The notes below the pieces were generated by a model that worked only from the letters and a program-made list of their open reading frames with translations, was not told the DNA's origin and did no database searches. Made by a program: the position numbers and the translations under genes. From Vibrio aestuarianus (GTDB taxonomy: Bacteria > Pseudomonadota > Gammaproteobacteria > Enterobacterales > Vibrionaceae), in contig NZ_JAAZTU010000008.1 in assembly GCF_012395185.1 (NCBI RefSeq), positions 62,001 through 126,000 on the forward strand: 64,000 bases of DNA, in the 5' to 3' direction. Shown here piece by piece: positions 1 to 10,654 of this stretch; the stretch's first letter is position 1; every line of letters begins with the position of its first letter.

Positions 1-1390
<1,390 letters not shown>

Positions 1391-1414
1391 GCGGCTAGGT
1401 CAATATCGACATTA

Positions 1415-1435
1415 AGGCCCTCTTCGTGAGGGCCT
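1415..1435 (+). terminator. Hairpin after katG
   Basis: AGGCCCTC and GAGGGCCT form an 8-bp perfect stem around a five-base loop 25 bases after the katG stop. The following T-tract is weak (ACTTATAC), so termination may be inefficient or partly Rho-dependent. Confidence 0.6.
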
Positions 1436-1632
1436 ACTTATACCTAATTCGCCGTCATAACTGCTTATCCAAACTTGTTAAAATACTCATTATTTATGAG
1501 CACTTACTGACGGTTATCGGCACTCTTTTACTGTCTACATATCACACAGAATCAATACGATTCACTATGCAAATTTCCCCAATCAGATACAGTGTGTGTT
1601 ACTCGTTCAGTTTCACTTAATAAGGCAGTGAA

Positions 1633-2652
1633 ATGATAAAGACCCTCGCACTATCGTTGTGTGCTTCGGTGTTATTTTCTTGGTTGAAAATCCCATTAGG
1701 GGCCATGTTTGGCCCGGTGATCATTTTGCTACTGGCTCACCAATGTAAGCTTTCACTTGCTTTGCCACCTCATACGCTAACCTTTATACAGCTAGTGTTA
1801 GGAATTAGCGTTGGGCTGCTTGTACCCAGTGATATTACCGCTATTAACTTACCATCTTTGATGCTCATTGGTTTGGTTACCTGTATGTTTGGTCAAGTCA
1901 GTGTCTCTTACTTATGGCTGCATAAAAAAGAGCAATGGTCGAAAATGGACAGCCTGCTGGGCTCAGTGCCCGGAGCCATGGCCGCAGTATTAGCGCTCAA
2001 TGAAGCGCAGCCAATCCCATCAAGCAAAGTTATTTTTACCCATACTATTCGTTTAGTCGCTTTAATTATTCTGGCCGGTATTATCGCCTCTGACGCAGAG
2101 CCCAAAGCCTTGCAACTTACTTTTGACGCTGTCTCTTATTGGTTATTAGCGGTAGCGATGTTGGCGTGGGTATGTGGAGGCATGTTGGAGAAAATCGGCA
2201 TTCCAGCCCCTTATATGGTGACTGGAATGGTTACGGCGATCATCGCTAATAGCGTGTTGAGCGAGGCACACTTAGCAATACCGCAAATGCTCGTGTTTGC
2301 CGCCACTTCTGCCCTTGGCGCATTATTGGGCATTCGCCTAAAAGATATAACTGGTAGAGAATTTTTAATCCACACCCGTTCAGGGATTATTGTGGCCGCA
2401 TTAAGCTTAGGCGTAACCCTGCTATTTGCCTTCGGTTTTAGTCTGCTATTGGAACAAAGTTTTGTGGTGCTATTAATGTCTTGGGTACCTGGTAGCATTG
2501 AAGCGATCACCATCGCCGCTATTTACTTAGGGCTTGAGCCGATGCTGATTGTTCTCAACCACGTCACACGCATGGTTATCCTGCATTTGCTTCCATTAGC
2601 GGCTAAATGGCTCTACCCGACAAAATTTAAACCAAGTAGAAAAAGAATATGA
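1633..2652 (+). CDS. AbrB-family integral membrane protein
   Basis: A 339-residue, very hydrophobic protein of the AbrB/ammonia-monooxygenase-like membrane family (putative transport or regulator family, substrate unknown). Many transmembrane segments run through its length, in two similar halves. Both halves contain the family's glycine-rich segments, for example IPLGAMFGPV near the N terminus and IPAPYMVTGMV in the middle, consistent with the known internal duplication. A GGCAGTG sequence lies just before the ATG. It stands alone between katG and the accessory region, convergent with the helicase gene that follows 14 bases later. The family name is confident; the function is not known. AbrB here is unrelated to the Bacillus DNA-binding regulator. 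Confidence 0.8.
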   Translation: MIKTLALSLCASVLFSWLKIPLGAMFGPVIILLLAHQCKLSLALPPHTLTFIQLVLGISVGLLVPSDITAINLPSLMLIGLVTCMFGQVSVSYLWLHKKEQWSKMDSLLGSVPGAMAAVLALNEAQPIPSSKVIFTHTIRLVALIILAGIIASDAEPKALQLTFDAVSYWLLAVAMLAWVCGGMLEKIGIPAPYMVTGMVTAIIANSVLSEAHLAIPQMLVFAATSALGALLGIRLKDITGREFLIHTRSGIIVAALSLGVTLLFAFGFSLLLEQSFVVLLMSWVPGSIEAITIAAIYLGLEPMLIVLNHVTRMVILHLLPLAAKWLYPTKFKPSRKRI

Positions 2653-2666
2653 TCAACAGTAATTCG

Positions 2667-5585
2667 TTAACGGATGATGCTTTTTAAGCGAGCAAAAGTG
2701 CGCATCGTGTTAGTCGCTGTCATTGTCGCGTAGTCGGGGTTTTGTGCTTCGAGTTCGTAATGGTTCGGGCCGATTTTGCGTACGACGCGCAATAAATAGT
2801 GGTTATCGCCAGTTTCATCTTGAGTTTCGATGGCCATCACAAGGTTGGAAATTGAACCTGCACTCTTTGCTGTTACCCATTCGAGCAGTAACAAATCGCC
2901 ATCTTCAATCGGATTTTTACCGCCATTCATTGAATTACCAGAGGCTGGTGCAATGAAGTGCCTTTCTGGGTCTAGTTTGCCGTAGCCATGCGGTACTAAA
3001 TACTGCTCTTGAATATCATGTGTGCCTTGTTTGAAATGACCACAAGCAATTTTTAGGTTTGGATAGAAAGGTAATTGAGTACCGTTTTCGCTCGGCATAG
3101 GAATAATTTCAGCTGTAGTCTGGATGGACTTCGAGTCTGTGTGATTTTTCTGTTTATCTACTCGTTGTATATATTCAGCAAAACGTAAATCGACTAGCTC
3201 TTGAATGAGGTCATGCAGCAGCGGTAAATCGGCGCTCTCTATGTCAAAAGTTGGAATAAAATGATTATCCTCAATCTTAAACCACGCATTGCCAGTCGAA
3301 TCTGAGTTTGTAAACGCTTTAACTGGGTTTCGGTTCCAGTAACTAAGCCATCCTTGATCTGTCGCTTTAAATTTTTTTGCCTGATCAGTGAGATCGCGCA
3401 GCATAAGGTCAGGTCTGCGTAATAGTACTTTATGGCTTTGAATAGCTAATGCACCCAATGTAGGTGGAATTCGTAAGCCATCTAGTTCTAATAGTGCTTC
3501 AAGCAGCACGGCTTTGAAGCATTTGGTCATTGAGGTGACTTCTATTGCTTTGAGTAAAAAATCACCGTACTTCATTAGGTGTTGAGCTAGCGATATATCT
3601 GCCTCTTGGTCTGCGACGAATGCAAACCAACTTTTCATCTGTCGGCGAACTTTACTTAAGTCATACCCATGATGGAAAAACTCGGCAGCAGTGGGGCGAT
3701 GCGCTAATTGATGTTTTAGATCTTGATAATCTTCAGCCGCCGTTGAACGAATTTTCTTCGCCAACGTTTGCCAAAAATCAATCAGGTGCGGATCAAAATT
3801 TACGTAACAACCAGCCGCTAGATTCAATGGATGATCGAGGGCTTCAGCGATTTCTTTTAGTGAACCGACATTGAGTAGGGTGGCTGGTCTATTTAAAAAC
3901 GAAGTGTGGTTCCCAATGAAATCTAAAACCACTAATTGCTCTTTACCAGTGCTAGGAGATTGGCGTAAGCCTCGCCCTAATTGTTGTAAAAACAGGATTT
4001 TTGATTCAGTAGGGCGGATCATCAAAATGGTATCAATTGCAGGGAGATCGGTTCCTTCATTGAATAGATCGACAGAAAACAGAATATCGATGCTTCCTTC
4101 ATCTAATTGCTTTAAGGCTTCATTTCGGCGTATTTTCGAGTCACTGTATACAGCTAAGGCGCGCGCGCCTTGTTTGCAAAAATGTTCAGCCATGTAATCG
4201 GCATGACTTTTAGAAACGCAAAATGCTAAGGTTCTCTGCTGTTTTCTGTCTAGCCAATGCTGATATATATGCCCGGCACGCTGTTTGGTTGCAAATGCAC
4301 TATCCAAAGCTGTGGGATCAAACTTACCATTTCTCCAAGGAATTTCTTGATAATCAACGAACTGGTCGTAAATCCCGAAGTAATTGAATGGCACAAGAAT
4401 GTTTTCATCAATACCATGAACCAAGTTACGCTCAAACACTAAATTGTTATCGCAAAGCGACAAAATGTCGGCTTGGTCAGAGCGCTCTGGTGTTGCGGTT
4501 AATCCTAAAAGAAAGTGTGGTTGAAAATAAGCCAGTAAATCTCGGTAGCTACGAGCACTTGCGTGATGAAATTCATCGACAACAATGTAATCAAAATGGT
4601 TTGCTTCAAAGCGTGTTAAATGTGTTTTTTTGCCAAGAGTGGCTACCGATGCAAAAAGATAATCAGCTTCTATGTTTTTTTGATCACCGTTATATAAACC
4701 TGTTTTTACATTTGGGAGCAATTTGCTAAACGTACTTTCAGCTTGAGTGAGGATCTCTTCTCTATGAGCGACAAATAGCACTCGTTTTGCTTGTACTTGC
4801 TTTGCGTCAAAAGCGGCTAACCATGTTTTTCCCATCCCTGTAGCTAATACAACGAGTCCTCGTGTATAGCCTTGCTGACGGCTTTTGCTAAGTGCTGATA
4901 AAGCCAAAACTTGGACCGAGTTAGGTGTGGGGGGCTCTAGATAACTATCTGAGTCATCAAATAGTGACAATGGACGTTGTGCTTTAAGTCGCTGGTGGCG
5001 TAATACGTAATCATCGATCCAGTGATGAGAGAGAAGAATACTTTGCTTGTGCCTAAAAATAGCCGAAAATTGCTCGCGAATATATGTAAATTCTTGCGCA
5101 GCAGGAGAGGTAAGCGGCTTCTCAAAATCATGGCGTAATGCCCACTCATAGCTCTGCAATAGTGCGGTTTTGCTTATGTTATTCGAGCCAATCCAAGCGC
5201 ACCCTTCACTAATAGTTCCTTGTTCTGTTTTGACAAATATATAAGATTTCATATGAAAACTATGCTGGTTTTCACAAGTAAAAATCCGGCATTGCGCACC
5301 ACGCTCCGCCAGTATCATGAGTCTTCTTAGTGCCACTGGGTGGGTTATTGCTAAATAGTCTGAAGTGAGCAGTTTTAATGATGCCCCACTTTTGAGCGCA
5401 TCAAGAATAGGATCAAACAGCAAATCTAACCCTGAAGGTTGTATAAAAGAGACCGAAATTTCTATTTCACTAGCGTGGTTAATCGCTTGGATTAACCTAG
5501 GGAGTAATGGATCTTGTTCTCCCCCTGCACTCAGTTTTGGGCCGCTATATAAGGTTGCTTTACCATTCGTTCTATGGGCGCTCAT
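2667..5585 (-). CDS. PLD-like / SF2 helicase / S24-like fusion protein
   Basis: A 972-residue fusion, probably acting on nucleic acid. Residues about 20-180 resemble a phospholipase-D-type nuclease domain (HMK followed by GSNN, the HxK...GSxN pattern of PLDc_2 proteins). Residues about 230-590 form a superfamily 2 helicase: Walker A ATGMGKT with Lys253, motif II DEFH with Asp337, motif III LTATPER, motif VI QQLGRGLRQ. After a middle region I cannot name, the C terminus (about 865-972) resembles a LexA/UmuD S24 domain, with GNSM carrying the serine (885) and IEDGDLLLLE. The usual catalytic lysine aligns with Arg933, so self-cleavage is doubtful. The ATG overlaps the upstream methyltransferase stop as TGATG, so the two are translationally coupled. 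The alternative GTG at 5588 is less likely. Role in phage defence or repair is inference. Confidence 0.8.
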   Translation of the reverse strand: MSAHRTNGKATLYSGPKLSAGGEQDPLLPRLIQAINHASEIEISVSFIQPSGLDLLFDPILDALKSGASLKLLTSDYLAITHPVALRRLMILAERGAQCRIFTCENQHSFHMKSYIFVKTEQGTISEGCAWIGSNNISKTALLQSYEWALRHDFEKPLTSPAAQEFTYIREQFSAIFRHKQSILLSHHWIDDYVLRHQRLKAQRPLSLFDDSDSYLEPPTPNSVQVLALSALSKSRQQGYTRGLVVLATGMGKTWLAAFDAKQVQAKRVLFVAHREEILTQAESTFSKLLPNVKTGLYNGDQKNIEADYLFASVATLGKKTHLTRFEANHFDYIVVDEFHHASARSYRDLLAYFQPHFLLGLTATPERSDQADILSLCDNNLVFERNLVHGIDENILVPFNYFGIYDQFVDYQEIPWRNGKFDPTALDSAFATKQRAGHIYQHWLDRKQQRTLAFCVSKSHADYMAEHFCKQGARALAVYSDSKIRRNEALKQLDEGSIDILFSVDLFNEGTDLPAIDTILMIRPTESKILFLQQLGRGLRQSPSTGKEQLVVLDFIGNHTSFLNRPATLLNVGSLKEIAEALDHPLNLAAGCYVNFDPHLIDFWQTLAKKIRSTAAEDYQDLKHQLAHRPTAAEFFHHGYDLSKVRRQMKSWFAFVADQEADISLAQHLMKYGDFLLKAIEVTSMTKCFKAVLLEALLELDGLRIPPTLGALAIQSHKVLLRRPDLMLRDLTDQAKKFKATDQGWLSYWNRNPVKAFTNSDSTGNAWFKIEDNHFIPTFDIESADLPLLHDLIQELVDLRFAEYIQRVDKQKNHTDSKSIQTTAEIIPMPSENGTQLPFYPNLKIACGHFKQGTHDIQEQYLVPHGYGKLDPERHFIAPASGNSMNGGKNPIEDGDLLLLEWVTAKSAGSISNLVMAIETQDETGDNHYLLRVVRKIGPNHYELEAQNPDYATMTATNTMRTFARLKSIIR

Positions 5586-6169
5586 CACTCTTCACTTTTA
5601 ATCAGAATGGCATTCAACCACTGCTCATGTTGGCGCTCAGCTCTCAAGTCATGAGTTCGCCAGATTTTTTCAATTTTCAACGGTGTGTGAGTTATCCATT
5701 CAGATAACCGTTGTTCATTACCATTGGTAAACCTACGGCCATCACGCTCAACTTCTTCTGTTCCATACTTAAACGAGCAATACAGTGGTGCAGACGGTTT
5801 TAATTGAGAGGCTAAATGAGAGAATGTACTAGGAAGATCAAATTCACGGACATGCAGCAACGATGCGCAAGCCCAAATACCATCAAAGGGCTTATCACTA
5901 TAAAAATTAGTAAAGGTTGATACTGTGACAGGAATTTGAAGTAATTGAGAGGCTAGGCTTGCCAATGCTTCACTAGCATCAAATGCTGTAACTTGATAAC
6001 CCAAGTCGATGAAGTTTTTTGCATCTCGTCCAGAACCACATCCTGCATCAAGGATTGTGCCTCCCTGAGGTAAATAGGGAGTAAAGTGCTCAATCAGAGA
6101 ACTGGTGTCTACTTCTTTGGTGGTTGTAAAAAACAGCTGTGCGTTTTGGTTGTAGAACTCGATAGACAT
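5585..6169 (-). CDS. Class I SAM-dependent methyltransferase
   Basis: A 194-residue methyltransferase. The SAM-binding motif I, ILDAGCGSGRDAKNF, lies near residues 39-53, followed by motif-II-like VTAFDAS and a motif-IV-like region GIWACASLLHV. There is no DPPY/NPPY motif of DNA amino-methyltransferases and no target-recognition domain, so it looks like a small-molecule or tellurite-resistance-like (TehB/UbiG fold) enzyme rather than a restriction-modification enzyme. The start is supported by AAGGAGCGGTT before the ATG. It is the first gene of a two-gene leftward operon with the PLD-helicase. Substrate unknown. Confidence 0.78.
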   Translation of the reverse strand: MSIEFYNQNAQLFFTTTKEVDTSSLIEHFTPYLPQGGTILDAGCGSGRDAKNFIDLGYQVTAFDASEALASLASQLLQIPVTVSTFTNFYSDKPFDGIWACASLLHVREFDLPSTFSHLASQLKPSAPLYCSFKYGTEEVERDGRRFTNGNEQRLSEWITHTPLKIEKIWRTHDLRAERQHEQWLNAILIKSEE

Positions 6170-6738
6170 AACCGCTCCTTTAAGTGAACGTCATTCTAAC
6201 TATCTAATACCAAAGGCTCAATTGATTGCAGTACAAGTGTGATCAATTAAGTTATTTTGTGTTTAACATGTATAGGCTTACCACTTGGCCGTTGCGTTGT
6301 TGTAGGCAAGTTAACGCAACGCCCTGAGACGTCTTTAAAGTATGATTTGGTGGGCTGGTGGGATTTGAGTTTGCTTTATGAAAAATTAGAAAACGCTTCA
6401 TCTTATTACTTCTGAGTACACCAAGTTCAAATAATAAATGCCCCCCATTCTTTGTTTCGCCAGATTTGCCCTTCCGTACATTCGGTCAAAGTCACCGTAC
6501 CACTACAGGTGTAAGCTACGCTATCTATCCTACCAGCGTGGAGGGTTGTTTAACCTAATCTGCTGTTATTCATTGAAATACAGTAAACCTAAGTGATGAG
6601 CTACGTCTAGTAAGAGATGTAATTAACAGTTTAGCTAATGAGTAGTTGACGTGATCACCGTTCAAAAAATAAGGTTAAGTTATTCGTATTGATGAATATT
6701 CTCATTTTTGAGTACAAATTCACGTTGGTAAGCTAGAT
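6170..6738. other. Intergenic region between two accessory modules
   Basis: No convincing gene is visible in these 569 bases. The region contains the tmRNA-3'-like repeat described separately (6319-6369) and must hold the leftward promoter of the methyltransferase operon and the rightward promoter of the helicase pair. No clear sigma-70 boxes or operator palindromes stand out before either gene. Confidence 0.5.
6319..6369. repeat. Attachment-like repeat, copy B (tmRNA 3'-end remnant)
   Basis: This 51-base stretch matches 10637-10687 at 44 of 51 positions. Its right part, TTGGTGGGCTGGTGGGATTT, resembles the tmRNA 3' end as read on this strand at 13399-13419 (TTGGTGGAGCTGGCGGGATT), but lacks one base of the acceptor stem. 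Genomic islands in Vibrio and relatives often integrate at the ssrA 3' end and leave such copies. That it is an old attachment site is inference. Confidence 0.6.
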
Positions 6739-8469
6739 ATGGAACTCACTCCAGTATTAAAAGAACTACAAGCTTTTGTGTATGCAGAGCATGAAGCAAG
6801 CATGGAAAAACTTCTAGAAATTTGGAAGAAACCTTTAAAAGAAAAACTACTAAAAGGCGAAACTCAACGAATAGAGTCAGTGAGATATTCTGGAGCTAAT
6901 CACTTAGAAGTTGTATTAGGTGATAACGAATCACGCTTTAGGGAAGGTGACATGATTTGTTTGCACCTTGGTGATCCTTGTAACCACAAGATTTTTGATC
7001 AAGTCACGATTGAGGCTGAAAACGATGGAGAGTGGTTACTTAAAGTCAAAGTAGATCAAAGTTTACTTTCAGAACTCAGCGAAGGTTGTTATGCCGACCC
7101 TTCATGCATGGACTTGAAACCATTTTATGACAAAGCTCTAGCTGATGTAGCCTCATCTAAAATTGGCAGAGATGTATTGCTACCTATGCTGTCTGGACAC
7201 TTAAATACGGAAGTGGTTTATGATGACGATTTTGATGATGCAGCCGATTATGCAGAATCGCGTGGGTTAAATGAGCAACAGAGTGAGGCTGTCGGGCTTG
7301 GTGTTGCATCTAAATATTTAGCATGTATTCAAGGCCCTCCCGGAACGGGTAAAACAAAAGTTATTAGTATCATCGCTAAGCTTCTTGTTGAATCTGGGCA
7401 AAGAGTTCTCATGACCTCTCATACCCACATGGCGATCAATAATGCGCTCAACAAAATTGTGGAGGAAGGGATTCCTGTTGCGAAAATTTGTGCGAGCGGT
7501 GGTAAGAAATCACTGAGTGATAAGGTTCAGCATTTTGAATACGCATCAAAATGGCAAGATATGCCGGATGCTGGGTATGTCATCGGCGCCACACCTTTTG
7601 CTACTTGTAGTGAACGGCTTGAAAGCTTTACATTTGATACCATCATTTTTGACGAAGCCAGCCAAATTACCGTTCCATTAGCATTAATGGCAATGAGAAA
7701 AGGGTGCCGATTTGTATTCGTCGGGGATCATAAGCAGCTTCCTCCTGTGATACTTTCTCAATCCGTTCTAGAAGACAGTTCGGCTTTCTCTAAGATGATT
7801 CTTGGCAATGAAAAGGTTTCGGTATTGTTAAGCCAAACTTATCGTATGTCTCCAGCACTAACTCAATGGCCGAGTAACTGTTATTACAAAGGTGATTTGG
7901 AATCAAAAAGATCACCCGCGCTGTCATCGTTTTCTCTACCTAATAAACCCTACAAGTATTGCGATATTCTCTCTAACGAGCGACCTTCAGTGTTTATCAA
8001 AACCCCAGGAGTCAATGCCCGAAGCGTAAACAAGGAAGAGGCGGAGTTAGTGGCCGACTTGATAACCGTGGCTGTTGAAGCGGGTCTATCTGCTGAAGAA
8101 ATAGGAGTTGTAACTCCATTTCGTGGTCATGCAAAAGCTCTAAAATCTAGTCTTCAGGATAAGTTGGGAATATTTGGATCAAAATTGGTGGTAACGGATA
8201 CCGTGGAAAGGATGCAGGGCCAAGAGCGAGAAATGATTATAGTTTCATTCTGCTCCTCAGACCCGCAATACATTAGCGCCATCGCCGAATTTTTTTTCCA
8301 AGCAGAGCGCCTTAATGTCGCCATTACTAGACCTCAGACTAAATTGGTCATTGTGGGTCCTGAAATACCAGAAGGAATGCTGCAACTGGTGGATGATCCA
8401 AAAGTTAGAAAAAATATCGAAGACTATAAATCTCTCGTTCGTCACTGTTATAACGTGGAAGTAGATTAA
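6739..8469 (+). CDS. SF1 helicase, UPF1/DNA2-like (first of a coupled pair)
   Basis: A 576-residue superfamily 1 helicase of the DNA2/NAM7/UPF1 type. Residues 1-170 are a non-catalytic N-terminal part rich in beta strands. The helicase core shows Walker A GPPGTGKT (199-206), motif II DEAS (305-308), motif III VGDHKQLPP, motif IV LSQTYRMSP, motif V TVERMQGQERE and motif VI LNVAITRPQ. All ATPase motifs look intact. No nuclease or kinase domain is attached, unlike several known defence helicases of this class. Its stop overlaps the next ATG (TAATG), so expression of the two is coupled. The SD before the ATG is weak (GGTAAGC). Function unknown; flanking repeats suggest the pair moves as a unit. 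Confidence 0.85.
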   Translation: MELTPVLKELQAFVYAEHEASMEKLLEIWKKPLKEKLLKGETQRIESVRYSGANHLEVVLGDNESRFREGDMICLHLGDPCNHKIFDQVTIEAENDGEWLLKVKVDQSLLSELSEGCYADPSCMDLKPFYDKALADVASSKIGRDVLLPMLSGHLNTEVVYDDDFDDAADYAESRGLNEQQSEAVGLGVASKYLACIQGPPGTGKTKVISIIAKLLVESGQRVLMTSHTHMAINNALNKIVEEGIPVAKICASGGKKSLSDKVQHFEYASKWQDMPDAGYVIGATPFATCSERLESFTFDTIIFDEASQITVPLALMAMRKGCRFVFVGDHKQLPPVILSQSVLEDSSAFSKMILGNEKVSVLLSQTYRMSPALTQWPSNCYYKGDLESKRSPALSSFSLPNKPYKYCDILSNERPSVFIKTPGVNARSVNKEEAELVADLITVAVEAGLSAEEIGVVTPFRGHAKALKSSLQDKLGIFGSKLVVTDTVERMQGQEREMIIVSFCSSDPQYISAIAEFFFQAERLNVAITRPQTKLVIVGPEIPEGMLQLVDDPKVRKNIEDYKSLVRHCYNVEVD

Positions 8470-10433
8470 TGGCATATCTAGATACAATTACAGGCTTAGA
8501 TCGCAGGTATCGACGTCATTTCAAAAAGGTATTCAATAAACTTAGTGACGAATTTTTTATCCGTGAGTCATTATTAGATGAGTTACAAGTTGCTCCTTGT
8601 ATTGTTGAGGGACCTTGCAATAGTTGGGTTTTTGTCGGTGTACACCCAGAAGCTCCTGATAGAGAGGTTTTATCTAAGTTATTGAAATTTAATAGCTCCA
8701 TGCTTGGTTTGGGTTTGAAGCCAATTCAGTACCTTGCTGTCATCGATAGTATAACTGTGGTAGAAAAAAGTACTTTCCAAGTCGATAGTTCGCTTCCTGA
8801 TTACGTGCATTTAACGGATAGCAAAACGTTTATTGAGCGTGGTGAACAGCTAATCAATGCCGCATTAACCGAGTTCACAATCGACTCGCATTCACGAATC
8901 AAGCTCACGTTTTTTCCAGAATCTGTTATTCCCGCACCATGTAGCACTCGCCGAGGAAAAGCATCAGTAGACAATACCGCTAAGTTACTGCCATTCTTTC
9001 TCGATTACGATCAAGAGCTAGCGACAAGATTAGACATGGTTCAGTCTGTCGATGCTGAAGAAGAAGGTCAGGAAGACATTTCTGTAAGGTTGATAAATGG
9101 AGTGGCCGGGAGCGGGAAAACTCTGATTCTAATTAATCGTGCAGCTCTATATTGTAAGAAATACCCTGAAAAAAAGGTGCTGCTTGCTATACACAATAAA
9201 CCAGTGACGGAAGATATTAAATATAGGTTTAAAACGTGGCTTAAAGGCAAACCAGATAACCTTGAAATTACCACCTTTCATTCATTTGCATTAAAGCAGT
9301 ACAGCAAAAGCTATCATCGTGTTACGCCAGTATTTGGTGATGCGAATATCACAGAAGAAAAGAAGGCTGTTTTAAGTGATAAAAATGAAGCTTATACGCA
9401 ACTATCGTTAACGGACGAGCAGATTTGGTCTGAACTAGAGTACATCAATGACTATTTAATTAAAGACAAAGATGAGTATTTAGAGTTCGACCGACAAGGG
9501 CGTGGATTTGCGTTGCAAAAAAGTCAGCGAGAACATATTTGGCAGCTATATATTGATTTTTCAGCTCGGTTGTCGTCGGTTAAGAAATACCTACCGAGTT
9601 TATATATCAAGGAAATCGCACTATCAGACAAACTTCTTGAACAGTTTGATCATATATTGCTTGATGAGGCTCAGTTCTTCGCACCCTCTTGGCTACAACT
9701 GATCAAACGTTCATTGACGCCGGGTGGCCAATTATTTATTTGTGCTGATCCTAACCAAGGCTTCTTAAAAAGCCGTCTAAGCTGGAAGAGCGTAGGTTTG
9801 AATGTTCGTGGGCGCACTAAGCGTCTCAATCATTCTTACCGAACGACTTATGAAATAATGGTCGCTGCTAACGCTCTACTCGATGATCTCGAAGGAAGCC
9901 CAGAAGACTACGTAAAGCCTGACTATGAAAAAATGGCAAGAGGACACAAACCTCAAATTATATATTCTCGAAATGCTCAAGATGAGAAAAAAAGGTTCCT
10001 GAATGAACTGTCAGCACTGGTGCAATCGGGCACAGTTGCTCTTCATCAGATCATGGTGTTATGTAGCTCAGAGTATAAACCATGGGCGCTAAAGCAAGAT
10101 ATTGAAAAATGCATTGGTTCAAACAAGGTCATTAACTACAACAACTCTAAAGAGTTAGCGGATAATGTAGGCAGTAAAATTAGACTACTTAATATCAATA
10201 GTTGTACGGGCATGGAATCCGGTACGGTGTTTGTTCTTGGTTGTGGTCATATAATTAACCAGCCTAAGAACCTAGAGTTGAGCGACTCGGAAAGAGAAGA
10301 AGTATTGCAAGAATCAATGCGTAAACTTTATGTGGCAATGACTAGGGCTGGACAAAAGTTAGTCGTTTTCAGTACCGAAGAATTTCCAGCTAGTGTTGAA
10401 AAACATGTTGTAATCATGGGGGAAGTTAAGTAA
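8469..10433 (+). CDS. SF1 helicase, UvrD-like (second of a coupled pair)
   Basis: A 654-residue superfamily 1A-type ATPase/helicase. The N-terminal 200 residues match nothing I can name with confidence. Its GPCNSWVFVGVHPEA and ALTEFTID segments recall nuclease-related N-terminal domains, but I see no clear catalytic set. The core has Walker A GVAGSGKT (213-220 region), a TTFHSFALK motif Ia region, motif II LLDEAQ with Asp399-Glu400, motif III ADPNQG, motif IV LNHSYRTT, and motif VI KLYVAMTRAGQ. Translation is coupled to the preceding UPF1-like gene by a TAATG overlap. Two different SF1 helicases with coupled translation, in an island, suggest subunits of one nucleic-acid-processing complex. 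That is inference. Confidence 0.83.
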   Translation: MAYLDTITGLDRRYRRHFKKVFNKLSDEFFIRESLLDELQVAPCIVEGPCNSWVFVGVHPEAPDREVLSKLLKFNSSMLGLGLKPIQYLAVIDSITVVEKSTFQVDSSLPDYVHLTDSKTFIERGEQLINAALTEFTIDSHSRIKLTFFPESVIPAPCSTRRGKASVDNTAKLLPFFLDYDQELATRLDMVQSVDAEEEGQEDISVRLINGVAGSGKTLILINRAALYCKKYPEKKVLLAIHNKPVTEDIKYRFKTWLKGKPDNLEITTFHSFALKQYSKSYHRVTPVFGDANITEEKKAVLSDKNEAYTQLSLTDEQIWSELEYINDYLIKDKDEYLEFDRQGRGFALQKSQREHIWQLYIDFSARLSSVKKYLPSLYIKEIALSDKLLEQFDHILLDEAQFFAPSWLQLIKRSLTPGGQLFICADPNQGFLKSRLSWKSVGLNVRGRTKRLNHSYRTTYEIMVAANALLDDLEGSPEDYVKPDYEKMARGHKPQIIYSRNAQDEKKRFLNELSALVQSGTVALHQIMVLCSSEYKPWALKQDIEKCIGSNKVINYNNSKELADNVGSKIRLLNINSCTGMESGTVFVLGCGHIINQPKNLELSDSEREEVLQESMRKLYVAMTRAGQKLVVFSTEEFPASVEKHVVIMGEVK

Positions 10434-10500
10434 GCGCCCCACTTTAGCCTTGATGTTTTTGACTTCCGTAGCGAATAGTTGTTTTGTCTGTCTCGGCATG

Positions 10501-10555
10501 TTTAGGAACCATTAATTAGGAACACAAAATTAAGGTTCCTATATTGGTTCCTAAA
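10501..10555. repeat. Nested inverted repeat with TAGGAAC units
   Basis: Outer arms TTTAGGAACCA and TGGTTCCTAAA are perfect 11-bp inverted repeats at the two ends. Inside are a second TTAGGAAC and a matching GGTTCCTA. Four copies of one heptamer in two nested pairs suggest a protein-binding site, such as recombinase arm sites or an operator; as RNA it could also fold. Its position 70 bases after the helicase stop also allows a terminator, but there is no T-tract. Confidence 0.5.
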
Positions 10556-10632
10556 AGTCAAAGCTACTATGGAATCTCATGGGATAGCTATAAATGCTAA
10601 GTTATTGATTTTTGGTTATTGCGGGCAAGAAA

Positions 10633-10654
10633 AAAGACGCCCTAGGACGTCTTT
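10633..10654. terminator. Terminator-like hairpin beside repeat copy A
   Basis: AAAGACG and CGTCTTT form a perfect stem with a nearly self-complementary centre (CCCTAGGA). On the minus strand it is followed by TTTTTTCTTG, a good U-tract, directly downstream of the tmRNA-like 3' scrap. It therefore looks like the terminator that once followed a tmRNA or tRNA-like gene on the minus strand. Confidence 0.55.

Noticed and set aside
1426..1620. 64-codon frame between katG and the AbrB-type gene
   Set aside because: Begins inside the terminator hairpin, has no ribosome site and no protein-like composition.
2667..6169. Helicase plus methyltransferase considered as a restriction-modification system
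   Set aside because: The methyltransferase lacks DNA-methylase motifs and a target-recognition domain; no type I, II or III restriction subunit pattern is present.
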